In this document: positions 7,895 through 15,564 of the stretch, in pieces | Layout: each line of letters begins with the position of its first letter | How positions within the stretch are numbered: position 1 is the first letter of the stretch | Assembly: GCA_021324395.1 (NCBI GenBank) | Contig: JAJPJG010000012.1 | Span: 62,001-126,000 of the forward strand | DNA from: Spartobacteria bacterium | GTDB taxonomy: Bacteria; Verrucomicrobiota; Verrucomicrobiia; Chthoniobacterales; Chthoniobacteraceae | Length of the DNA stretch: 64,000 nucleotides | Direction of reading: 5' to 3' | The notes under the pieces: generated by a model | Told to the model about the DNA's origin: nothing | Databases searched by the model: none | The model's input: the letters and a program-made list of their open reading frames with translations, nothing else | Made by a program: the position numbers and the translations under genes

Positions 7895-8529
7895 AATTCC
7901 TGATCACTGCAGGGCCGACGCGTGAACCGATCGATCCGGTGCGCTTCATTAGCAATCGCTCGTCGGGAAAAATGGGCTACGCGATTGCGCAAGCCGCGCT
8001 CGATGCGAAACACGAAGTCGTGCTCGTGAGCGGACCGGTGTGCCTGCCCACGCCGGAAGGTGCGGAGATGGTGCGCGCGATGACGAGCGACGAGATGTTT
8101 AGCGCCGTCCAACAGCATGTGAATGACGTAGATTGTCTCGTGATGTGCGCAGCGGTCGCTGATTTCAAACCCGCGCAATATTGCGAACACAAAATCAAAA
8201 AACACGATGGACTCGCGCAGATCGCACTAATTCCGACGCGCGATATTTTGTCGTCACTGCAAATCTCGAAAAAAAAAATCGTGATCGTCGGATTTGCTGC
8301 GGAGACAAATTTTCTTGCGGAAAATGCGCAAAAAAAACTGCGCGAAAAAAGTTGCGATCTCATCGTCGGTAACGATGTAAGCGGCATGGATACTGGGTTT
8401 GAGAGCGATGACAACGAACTCGTTTTGTTTTTTCGCAACGGTGAAACGCGACGATTTCCACGCGAAAGTAAAACCGGGCTCGCGAAAAAACTTTTAAAAA
8501 TTTTCGAACAATTGGCGGAAAATTGTTGA
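7891..8529 (+). CDS. coaB: phosphopantothenate-cysteine ligase, stand-alone (TTG start)
   Basis: 212 residues from TTG 7891, which overlaps the coaC stop (TTGA) and follows a purine-rich GCGGAAAAAA stretch. It opens with [28 protein letters not shown], the CoaB nucleotide-binding start, and contains [10 protein letters not shown] with the KIKK Lys segment, GFAAETN and IVGNDVS, all CoaB landmarks. Together with coaC it makes 4'-phosphopantetheine. The two activities, fused in most bacteria, are separate but translationally coupled here. No frameshift is needed: coaC has a proper end and coaB a proper start. Confidence 0.9.
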   Translation: MKFLITAGPTREPIDPVRFISNRSSGKMGYAIAQAALDAKHEVVLVSGPVCLPTPEGAEMVRAMTSDEMFSAVQQHVNDVDCLVMCAAVADFKPAQYCEHKIKKHDGLAQIALIPTRDILSSLQISKKKIVIVGFAAETNFLAENAQKKLREKSCDLIVGNDVSGMDTGFESDDNELVLFFRNGETRRFPRESKTGLAKKLLKIFEQLAENC

Positions 8530-8554
8530 CGGAAATTTTTTCGTTCTCTACTCA
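8526..8554 (+). promoter_or_regulatory. possible promoter of the Lys/Ala-rich peptide gene
   Basis: TTGACG (8526-8531), overlapping the coaB stop, is followed after 17 nt by TACTCA (8549-8554). The -35 box is good and the -10 box poor, so this is only a candidate. A separate promoter is plausible because the small gene behind it has its own terminator. Confidence 0.3.
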
Positions 8555-8627
8555 ACATAAACAGATCGCATGTTGATCTCGAATTTCTTAACCACCGCAA
8601 CTCGCGGATTGAAAGGGGGGATTGTCG

Positions 8628-8744
8628 ATGCCCGCTAAAAAAGTAGCGAAAAAAGCCCCGGCCAAAAAAATGGCTGCTAAAAAACCCGCCGCAAAAAAAG
8701 CAGCGAAAAAGCCAGCAGCCAAAAAAACGGCCAAGAAAAAGTAA
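8628..8744 (+). CDS. 38-aa Lys/Ala-rich histone H1-like peptide
   Basis: ATG 8628 is preceded by a strong GAAAGGGGGG Shine-Dalgarno run. The peptide consists almost wholly of AAKK, PAAKK and similar units (17 Lys in 38 residues) with no acidic residue. Such tails resemble eukaryotic H1 and chlamydial Hc proteins, and short versions occur in several bacteria. Nucleoid or RNA binding is the likely role, inferred from charge. The gene stands alone between a possible promoter and a clear terminator, consistent with an independently and perhaps highly expressed unit. Confidence 0.8.
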   Translation: MPAKKVAKKAPAKKMAAKKPAAKKAAKKPAAKKTAKKK

Positions 8745-8771
8745 CCTGATTCTTTCAAATCAGTTTTAACC

Positions 8772-8812
8772 AAATGGGAGGAGAATTTATTTCTCCTCCC
8801 ATTTTCTTTTTG
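8772..8812 (+). terminator. intrinsic terminator behind the Lys/Ala-rich peptide gene
   Basis: A perfect 14-bp stem (AAATGGGAGGAGAA at 8772-8785 with its complement at 8791-8804), a 5-nt loop, then a T-rich tract TCTTTTTG. Confidence 0.9.
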
Positions 8813-8843
8813 TAAAAGACGCGCTCACATTATCTCCACGCGC

Positions 8844-9590
8844 ATGACCAATCCTCTCGACACCGCCATTCACGCCGCTCGCGAAGCGGGAAAATTACTG
8901 CGCGAAAATTTCGGCACCAAACTCCATGTGAACGCTCTGGAGGCTCACGACATCAAGCTCGAGCTCGACGTCCGCTCACAGGAATTGATCACCAAAATTC
9001 TGCTCGGCGCATTCCCCGATCACGCGATCTACGGCGAGGAAGGCATCGCGGGAAACCAGCAGAGCGCGTCGCAGTGGATTGTCGATCCGATCGACGGAAC
9101 GGTGAATTATTTCTACGGCATCCCGCATTTCTGCATCTCGATCGCGCTACGCGAGCGGGGCGAAATCGTCGTCGGCGTAATTTACGATCCGATCCGCGAA
9201 GAGCTCTGGCAAGTGTTCAAAGGCGAAGCGCCGCTGCTTAATGGTGCGCCGATTTCAGCAAGCCAGCGCACGCAACTTTCCGAATCGGTTCTCTCGGTCG
9301 GATTTTCAAAAACGAAAACGACGATCGATTCCGGTTTGCCGCTGTTCGAACAAATGGTTTACCGCGCGCGCAAATGCCGGCTCATGGGCAGCGCCGCACT
9401 CGACATGGCTTACGTCGCGTGCGGACGGCTCGACGCTTATATCGAGCAGTCGGTGAGTTTGTGGGATGTTGCCGCGGGAAAGATCCTCGTCGAATCCGCC
9501 GGTGGCAGCGTGACGATGAACGAGCGCGCGGACATTTCGAACAAATTTTCGATCATCGCATCAAACGGCAAAATCAACCTCGGTATTTAG
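8844..9590 (+). CDS. suhB: inositol monophosphatase family protein
   Basis: 248 residues, family length. Metal-binding motifs of the Mg-dependent, Li-sensitive phosphatases are present: GEEG at 64-67, WIVDPIDGTVNY at 78-89 and WDVAAGKILVESAGG in the C-terminal part. The likely substrate is myo-inositol-1-phosphate or a related sugar phosphate such as nucleoside 3',5'-bisphosphate; sequence alone does not decide. It is the first gene of a ten-gene plus-strand run that begins right after the terminator at 8772-8812. ispF follows after 3 nt. Confidence 0.88.
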   Translation: MTNPLDTAIHAAREAGKLLRENFGTKLHVNALEAHDIKLELDVRSQELITKILLGAFPDHAIYGEEGIAGNQQSASQWIVDPIDGTVNYFYGIPHFCISIALRERGEIVVGVIYDPIREELWQVFKGEAPLLNGAPISASQRTQLSESVLSVGFSKTKTTIDSGLPLFEQMVYRARKCRLMGSAALDMAYVACGRLDAYIEQSVSLWDVAAGKILVESAGGSVTMNERADISNKFSIIASNGKINLGI

Positions 9591-9593
9591 TCT

Positions 9594-10106
9594 ATGAATT
9601 TAGTAGGAATTGGATACGACGTTCACCGTCTCGTTGAAAACAGGCAGCTCATTCTCGGCGGCGTTGAAATTGCGCACACGCTCGGGCTCGACGGGCATTC
9701 GGATGCGGATGTGCTTTGCCACGCGATTGCCGACGCGGTGCTCGGTGCGATCGGCGAAAAGGACATCGGCCATCATTTTCCAAACAGCGACGAATCGATC
9801 CGCGGCATCAGCAGCATCGAGATTCTGAAGAAGGTGGCATTGATTTTAGCAGCGCAACATGCGCGCGTGGTGAACATCGATGCTACGCTGATCGCCGAAG
9901 CACCGAAGATCGCGCCGCACGTGCCCGCAATGCGCGAGAACATCGCGGCGGCGCTGCAATTGCCGGCGAACCGCGTTGGCATCAAGGCGACGACGAATGA
10001 GCTGCTCGGTTTCATCGGTCGCGGCGAGGGCATCGCGGCAATGGCGGTCGCAAGCGTGGAGCAGGCGGAAATCAAAACGCAAACGCCACAGCGCGTCATC
10101 GCGTAG
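9594..10106 (+). CDS. ispF: 2-C-methyl-D-erythritol 2,4-cyclodiphosphate synthase
   Basis: 170 residues. Makes MEcPP in the MEP isoprenoid pathway. It has the YDVHRL zinc and substrate motif at 8-13 (Asp and His ligands), LGLDGHSDADVLCHAIADAVLGA with the third zinc His, IGHHFPN, and TTNELLGFIGRGEGIAA near the C-terminus. The last residues (QTPQRVIA) are a slight extension. cysS starts on the next base. A UbiA-type prenyltransferase lies four kilobases downstream in the same run, so isoprenoid precursors may be used there; that link is inferred. Confidence 0.95.
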   Translation: MNLVGIGYDVHRLVENRQLILGGVEIAHTLGLDGHSDADVLCHAIADAVLGAIGEKDIGHHFPNSDESIRGISSIEILKKVALILAAQHARVVNIDATLIAEAPKIAPHVPAMRENIAAALQLPANRVGIKATTNELLGFIGRGEGIAAMAVASVEQAEIKTQTPQRVIA

Positions 10107-11522
10107 ATGGGCATTCAGTTTTTCAACACCTACTCGCGCGAGATCGAGCCGTTCGAGCCGATGAATCCGCCTCGCGTGAAAATGTATACGTGCGGGCCGA
10201 CGGTCTATAACCACGCGCACATCGGAAATTTTCGCGCTTACGTTTTCGAGGATTTGCTCCAGCGTCATCTTGAGGCACGCGGTTTCGAAGTCGAACGCGT
10301 GATGAATCTCACCGACGTCGACGATAAAACGATTCGCGGCAGCCGCGCCGCGCAACAGCCGCTCGATGCATTTACGCAACAATACAAAAGCGCGTTTTTC
10401 GATGACCTGAAAACGCTGCGGATCAAGCCGGCATCAGCTTTCCCGGCCGCGACCGATCCGCGTTTTATCGCGCGGATGATCGAGATGATCGACACGCTGA
10501 TGCAGCGCGGTTTTGCGTATCAGGCCGATGACAAATCGATTTATTTCCGGCTCAGCAAATTTCCCGATTACGGAAAGCTCGCGCATTTGAATCTCGACGA
10601 ACTGCGACCGACGGGCCGCATTCGCAACGACGAATACGAAAAGGAAAGCATCGGCGATTTTGCGTTGTGGAAAGCGTGGGACGAAGCGGACGGCGATGTC
10701 GCGTGGGATTCGCCGTGGGGCCGCGGCCGACCGGGGTGGCACATCGAATGCAGTGCGATGGCGACGGCGCTGCTCGGGCCGCAGCTCGATATTCATTGCG
10801 GCGGCGTGGACAATATTTTTCCGCACCATGAAGCGGAGATCGCGCAGAGCGAATGCTGCACGGGAGAAAAATTTGTCCGCTACTGGCTGCACTGCGCGCA
10901 CCTCATGGTCGAGGGCCAAAAAATGGCGAAGTCGCTCGGCAATTTTTTCACGCTGCGCGATTTGTTAAACAAAGGTTGGACCGGCCGTGAGCTTCGCTAC
11001 GCGCTGATCAGCGTGAATTACCGGTTGCCGCTGAATTTTACGTTCGACGGACTCGCGGCAGCGAGGAGCGCGTTGCAGCGGATCGATGAGTGGGCCAGGA
11101 GACTTGCCGACTTGGCGAATTTGCACGCTGGCGAATGGTCTGCGGCGAATTCGGAACTCGCGATTAAATTTGCGAACGATTTTTTAGCAGCGCTCGACGA
11201 CGATCTAAACATCTCGGCCGCGCTTGGTCATCTGTTCGAATCCATTCGCGAATCGAATCGGCTGCTCGATCAAAACCAACTTACGCCCGCGGATGCGCAC
11301 GAGCTTTTGGAAACGTGGCAACGCATCAACAGCGCGCTCGCATTTGAACCCGATGTCGCCGCGATCCCCGCCGAGGTTCTCGCGCTGGTCGAAGAACGCA
11401 AAGCCGCGCGCGCGGCAAAGGATTGGAAAAAAAGCGACGAAATCCGCGATCAGATCGCCGCGTTAGGCTGGGAAGTGAAAGACACGAAAGACGGGCAAAA
11501 GCTCAGTCGCAAACAAAGCTAA
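10107..11522 (+). CDS. cysS: cysteinyl-tRNA synthetase
   Basis: 471 residues, normal length. The class I HIGH-type motif lies in YTCGPTVYNHAHIGNFR (zinc Cys plus HIGN), the second zinc and active-site region in GWHIECSAMA and HCGGVDNIFPHHEAEIAQSE, and the KMSKS-type motif is KMAKS. The C-terminal anticodon-binding part includes LVEERKAARAAKDWKKSDEIRDQIAALGWEVKDTKDGQ. Start ATG 10107 follows the ispF stop with no gap, so the two are probably coupled. Confidence 0.97.
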   Translation: MGIQFFNTYSREIEPFEPMNPPRVKMYTCGPTVYNHAHIGNFRAYVFEDLLQRHLEARGFEVERVMNLTDVDDKTIRGSRAAQQPLDAFTQQYKSAFFDDLKTLRIKPASAFPAATDPRFIARMIEMIDTLMQRGFAYQADDKSIYFRLSKFPDYGKLAHLNLDELRPTGRIRNDEYEKESIGDFALWKAWDEADGDVAWDSPWGRGRPGWHIECSAMATALLGPQLDIHCGGVDNIFPHHEAEIAQSECCTGEKFVRYWLHCAHLMVEGQKMAKSLGNFFTLRDLLNKGWTGRELRYALISVNYRLPLNFTFDGLAAARSALQRIDEWARRLADLANLHAGEWSAANSELAIKFANDFLAALDDDLNISAALGHLFESIRESNRLLDQNQLTPADAHELLETWQRINSALAFEPDVAAIPAEVLALVEERKAARAAKDWKKSDEIRDQIAALGWEVKDTKDGQKLSRKQS

Positions 11523-11565
11523 ACGCTCGACAAGCAATCGCTCGTCCATAAACACTCACGCCTCG

Positions 11566-12246
11566 ATGTTTGCGCCCGAGAAATACCTCGACCTCGATCA
11601 CACCGATCACCGCAAGCTTTTCGAAAATGTAGCGAATGCGTGGGAGGCGCTGAAGCAAATCCCGAGCTATCTGCAATTCCGGCTTAAGCCCGCGGTTCAT
11701 GGGCGCTTGATTGGCAAGCCGTTCATCAGCGGCGCGGTTTTCATCGGCAAAAACACGACGATAGAGCAGGGGGCGATGATCAAAGGGCCGGCGTGGATCG
11801 GCGAAGGTTGCGAGATTCGCAACGGTTGTTACATCCGCGAAAATGTCGTTGTCGGTAATGGTGCCGTGCTTGGGAATTCGTGCGAATTTAAAAACAGCAT
11901 CATTTTCGACGAGGCGCAGATTCCGCATTTTAATTACGTCGGCGACTCGATCATCGGCTATAAAGGCCACCTAGGCGCGGGCGTGATTTTGTCGAACGTG
12001 AAACTCGACCGCGCAGAAATTACGGTTGCGACGAAGCAGGGATTCGTTCCGACCGGCTTGCGCAAATTCGGCGCGATCATTGGCGACCGCGCGGAGATCG
12101 GTTGCAATGCAGTGCTCAGCCCCGGCTCCATCATCGGTCGCAACACGATCGTGTATCCCGGCACGCAATGGCGCGGCGTCGCGCCGGAAAACAGCATCGT
12201 GAAATTCAAGCAGGCGCTGGAAATCATCGCGCGACGCGACGTGTGA
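11566..12246 (+). CDS. left-handed beta-helix (hexapeptide repeat) protein, GlmU C-domain-like
   Basis: 226 residues. After a helical start (1-55), hexapeptide repeats run from about 58 to 200 (IGKNTTIEQGAMIKGPAWIGEG, IRNGCYIRENVVVGNGAVLG). A block FNYVGDSIIGYKGHLGAGVILSNVKLD resembles the acetyltransferase half of GlmU and sugar-nucleotide pyrophosphorylases. There is no nucleotidyltransferase domain. An acyl- or acetyltransferase acting on a sugar or sugar nucleotide is likely; the substrate cannot be told. It lies 43 nt behind cysS, and its stop overlaps the GTG start of the UbiA gene. Confidence 0.75.
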   Translation: MFAPEKYLDLDHTDHRKLFENVANAWEALKQIPSYLQFRLKPAVHGRLIGKPFISGAVFIGKNTTIEQGAMIKGPAWIGEGCEIRNGCYIRENVVVGNGAVLGNSCEFKNSIIFDEAQIPHFNYVGDSIIGYKGHLGAGVILSNVKLDRAEITVATKQGFVPTGLRKFGAIIGDRAEIGCNAVLSPGSIIGRNTIVYPGTQWRGVAPENSIVKFKQALEIIARRDV

Positions 12247-13154
12247 CGCGTTTTACGCAAACGTCGGCAGCTTTCCATCCCGGCAAGTTGCGCGTGTGGC
12301 TGCAACTTTTTCGTGCGCCGAATCTTTTCACCGTTCCCGGCGATCCGCTCTCGGGTTACTTGCTCGCTGTGCGCGGATCGATTGATACCGGTGTTTTTTT
12401 AGCGATGGCGGCGAGTCTTTGTTTTTACGCGGGCGGATTGTTGATGAATGACCTCGCGGATTTCAGCGAAGATTTACGCGAGCGTCCGTCACGTCCACTG
12501 CCGAGCGGAACTGCGGGCAAACGGCAAGTGCAGCTTGCGGCAGTTCTGCTCATGCTCGCCGGTTTGGGATTTTGCATGTGGCGTAGCGAAGCATTTTTCG
12601 TCGGCTTGCTGCTCTCGGGCATGATTGCGACTTATAATTTTTGGTCAAAACGCATCGCGTTGATTGGCGCGATCAACATGGGAGCTTGTCGCGGGCTCAG
12701 TTTGCTGCTGGGTGCGACGATTGCCGGATTTGTCACAACGCCAGTAATTGCCGCCGCGATTTTGCTGACGCTCTACGTTGCGGCGATCACGAATCTTTCA
12801 CGCAGCGAAACAAAAGCAACCGTTCCGTTTTTCGCAAAAATCCTGCCGCTGCTAACGGTCCTCGGAGGCGCAATCGCGTTTCCCATCCGCGAGCCACACG
12901 TGAACGCTCACACGTTTTACGCATTCTACGCCGTAGCAATTGTTGCCTGCGCATCCGTCACCGCGCGCACGTTGCGCAACGCGCAAACGCCATTGCCCCC
13001 GATCATCGGCGCCCTCATTCGCGTGCTGCTACTCGTGCAGGCGGCGTTTTGCGCGGGCTCGAACACCGGCTGGTTTGGCGGCGCACCGGCGCTGGTGCTG
13101 CTTGCGCTCGTGCCGATTAGCCGCTTAGTTGGCAGGCGTTTTTACGCAAGCTGA
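12243..13154 (+). CDS. eboC: UbiA-family prenyltransferase, EboC type
   Basis: 303 residues from GTG 12243, overlapping the previous stop. It is a polytopic protein with about eight membrane helices. The first Asp-rich motif is NDLADFSEDLRERPSRPLPSG at 69-89, typical of UbiA enzymes (NDxxD plus R(P)xRPL). Dedicated quinone or heme enzymes are less likely, because the next three genes are eboF-, eboD- and eboE-like, the signature of the ebo (metabolite traffic) cluster. The role of EboC there is unresolved; prenylation of an exported metabolite is the usual suggestion. Confidence 0.82.
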   Translation: MTRFTQTSAAFHPGKLRVWLQLFRAPNLFTVPGDPLSGYLLAVRGSIDTGVFLAMAASLCFYAGGLLMNDLADFSEDLRERPSRPLPSGTAGKRQVQLAAVLLMLAGLGFCMWRSEAFFVGLLLSGMIATYNFWSKRIALIGAINMGACRGLSLLLGATIAGFVTTPVIAAAILLTLYVAAITNLSRSETKATVPFFAKILPLLTVLGGAIAFPIREPHVNAHTFYAFYAVAIVACASVTARTLRNAQTPLPPIIGALIRVLLLVQAAFCAGSNTGWFGGAPALVLLALVPISRLVGRRFYAS

Positions 13155-13156
13155 CT

Positions 13157-14425
13157 GTGTCCAAACTTCTCGTCGTCCAAATCGCCGCGCTCGGTTGGGA
13201 CCTGGTGCAAAACCAGCCCGGCTTTCATCGTGCCGATCCGTTTTTTCCGGCGGTGACGTGCGTCGCGCAGGCGTCGTTTCGCACGGCGGCGCAACCACAG
13301 ACGCACGGCATGGTGGCGAACGGTCTTTATTTTCGCGATCTCCGCAAGGTGCTGTTTTGGGAGCAATCGTCCGCGCTCGTCGAGGGTGAGCGAATTTGGC
13401 GAAAATTTCGCACGAATGGAAAGCGCGTCGGCATGCTGTTTTGGCAGCAGAGCCTTGGCGAAGAAGTCGATCTCGTGTTATCGCCCGCGCCGATTCACAA
13501 GCATAGCGGCGGCATGATTCAGGATTGCTACGCGAAGCCGCACGATCTTTACGCGCGGATCGTGAAAGCCGTCGGGCGTCCGTTCAATCTCATGCACTAC
13601 TGGGGCCCGCTCGCATCTCGCAAATCGAGCGACTGGATCGTCGACGCGACATGCTCGGTGTTGCGGATGAGTGACGCGCCCGATCTGCTTTTCAGCTACA
13701 TTCCGCATCTCGATTACGATTTGCAGCGTTACGGCCCGGACAGCGCGGAAGCGCGGCGCGCGCTCGATGCGCTGCTGCGTTATCTCGATCGCTTGAAAAC
13801 GGAGGCGCTGCAAAACGGCTACGAAGTTTTGTTTTACGGCGATTACGGAATCGAAGCCGTTTCACACGGCGCGGTTTTTCCAAATCGCCGCCTGCGCGGC
13901 GTCGGACTTTTTCATCAACGCAACGTCAAACAAATGAGCTACGCCGATTTTTATGGCAGCGATGCATTTGCGGTGGTCGACCACCAAATTGCGCATGTTT
14001 ATACAAAAAACAACACTGCGACAGCCGACGCAAAAGTCGCGCTCCGCGAGCTGCCGGGCGTCGAGGCGGTGCTCGATCTTGAGGAGCAAATGATGCGCGG
14101 CATCGCGCACGCACGCAGCGGCGATTTGCTGATGATCGCCGCGCGCGGTGCGTGGTTTGCATATCCGTGGTGGACGGACAAAAGCGCCGCGCCCGATTAC
14201 GCTACGCACGTCGATATCCACAACAAGCCGGGCTACGACCCGTGCGAGCTCTTTTTCGGCTGGCCTCCGCTCAGTGTCAGCATGGATACCGATCGCATCG
14301 CCGGCACGCACGGACGGCCCGACGTGCCGGTCGCGTGGACATCGACGCTCGATTTCGCGGCGGCGCCCAATTCACTGCTCGATCTCGCGCGGCTCACGCG
14401 CGTCTGGCTCGACAAACAGGCATGA
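13157..14425 (+). CDS. eboF: alkaline phosphatase/nucleotide pyrophosphatase-like protein, EboF type (GTG start)
   Basis: 422 residues from GTG 13157, 2 nt behind eboC. The fold is of the type I phosphodiesterase/nucleotide pyrophosphatase family: an N-terminal LVVQIAALGWDL strand, QPQTHGMVANG (family PTHG-GN motif), SYIPHLDYDLQRYGPDS (family LDHxGHxYGP), FYGDYGIE (family SDHGM) and the DIHNKPGYDP block. Several metal-binding His of the family are replaced: Tyr in DYG, and Asp-Leu-Gln in the GH position. Activity may thus differ or be lost. Assignment to EboF rests on the neighbours and recalled family names; the stop overlaps the eboD start. Confidence 0.72.
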   Translation: MSKLLVVQIAALGWDLVQNQPGFHRADPFFPAVTCVAQASFRTAAQPQTHGMVANGLYFRDLRKVLFWEQSSALVEGERIWRKFRTNGKRVGMLFWQQSLGEEVDLVLSPAPIHKHSGGMIQDCYAKPHDLYARIVKAVGRPFNLMHYWGPLASRKSSDWIVDATCSVLRMSDAPDLLFSYIPHLDYDLQRYGPDSAEARRALDALLRYLDRLKTEALQNGYEVLFYGDYGIEAVSHGAVFPNRRLRGVGLFHQRNVKQMSYADFYGSDAFAVVDHQIAHVYTKNNTATADAKVALRELPGVEAVLDLEEQMMRGIAHARSGDLLMIAARGAWFAYPWWTDKSAAPDYATHVDIHNKPGYDPCELFFGWPPLSVSMDTDRIAGTHGRPDVPVAWTSTLDFAAAPNSLLDLARLTRVWLDKQA

Positions 14426-15564
14426 TCATCGAACAAAAAATCAACGTTCCGTTCGAGTTTCCGGTTGTTTTTACCGATGACATTTTCGCGCCGGAAAATC
14501 GTGCGCTCGTCGATGCGATCGATCGTTTGCAGGAACAGCGGAAACATCGCGCCGTTGTTTTTCTCGATCAAAACGTCGAGCGCCAGCACGCGCAGATTCG
14601 CGATAAAATCGAGAGCTATTTCGCCGCGCACAAAGACCGCATCGAACTCGCAACGCGCATCCAGACTGTGCCCGGCGGCGAGCGTGCGAAGAACAGCATC
14701 GTGCTCAATTTGGAATGGTGTGAGGACATGCTGAAATGGCGGCTCGACCGGCACTCGTTCGTCATTATCGTCGGTGGCGGAGCGGTGCTCGATGCGATCG
14801 GTTTTTCAGCATCGCTCGTGCATCGCGGACTACGCCTCGTGCGCATTCCCACGACCGTGCTCGCGCAAAACGACGGCGGTGTTGGCGTGAAAACCGGCAT
14901 CAATGTGCGCGGCATCAAAAACGCCTACGGCACGTTTGCGCCGCCGTTCGCAGTCATCAACGACTTCCAATTTCTGCTAACGCTTGACGATCGCGAATGG
15001 CGCAGTGGCATCGCCGAAGCGTTCAAAGTTGCGATGATTCGCGATGCGGCGTTCTTCGAATTTCTCCTCAAAAACGCCGCGAAATTTCGCAAGCGCAACG
15101 AAACCGCGATGCGCCATCTCGTGCAACGCTGCGCCGCACTGCACCTCGATCATATCCGCACCGGCGGCGATCCGTTCGAGATGGGCCGCGCACGTCCGCT
15201 TGATTTCGGCCACTGGTCCGCGCACAAGCTCGAGTCGATGTCGCGCTTCGCGATTTCACACGGAGACGCAGTGGCGATGGGCATTTTGATCGACACAGCG
15301 TATGCCGTGGAATGCGGCTGGCTGCGCAACGACGACGTGCTCGCGCTACACGAAGCGCTCAAGTCCGCGGGGTTTCCGCTGTGGTTCGATGAGCTTGATC
15401 ACGGCGATATTTTCGACGGATTGCGTGAATTTCAGGAGCATCTCGGCGGCGAGTTGACGATTACTTTTCCGTCGCAGATCGGTGCGCGCCGCGAAGTGCA
15501 CGAGATCGACATCGCCATGATGCAAAGCGCGATGGCAAAGCTGAAAATGCTCGCGCACGCATGA
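14422..15564 (+). CDS. eboD: 3-dehydroquinate synthase-like protein, EboD type
   Basis: 380 residues from ATG 14422 (ATGA overlap). It belongs to the dehydroquinate/sedoheptulose-cyclase family: GGG at 118-120 in IIVGGGAVLDAIGFSAS, RIPTTVLAQNDGGVGVKTGIN at 141-161, KNAYGTFAPP, SGIAEAFKVAMI with E199, and the two further metal ligand regions GHWSAHKLE (H264, H268) and ISHGDAVAMGI (H280). It is probably not the shikimate AroB, because it lies within an ebo cluster and the GHW block differs from the AroB GHTxGH form. In the ebo system of cyanobacteria EboD is needed for moving scytonemin precursors to the periplasm; its chemistry there is not settled. Confidence 0.85.
   Translation: MIIEQKINVPFEFPVVFTDDIFAPENRALVDAIDRLQEQRKHRAVVFLDQNVERQHAQIRDKIESYFAAHKDRIELATRIQTVPGGERAKNSIVLNLEWCEDMLKWRLDRHSFVIIVGGGAVLDAIGFSASLVHRGLRLVRIPTTVLAQNDGGVGVKTGINVRGIKNAYGTFAPPFAVINDFQFLLTLDDREWRSGIAEAFKVAMIRDAAFFEFLLKNAAKFRKRNETAMRHLVQRCAALHLDHIRTGGDPFEMGRARPLDFGHWSAHKLESMSRFAISHGDAVAMGILIDTAYAVECGWLRNDDVLALHEALKSAGFPLWFDELDHGDIFDGLREFQEHLGGELTITFPSQIGARREVHEIDIAMMQSAMAKLKMLAHA

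Noticed and set aside
14422-15564. Housekeeping 3-dehydroquinate synthase (aroB)
   Set aside because: It lies between eboF- and eboE-like genes and has a divergent GHWSAHKLE block, so EboD is the better call.
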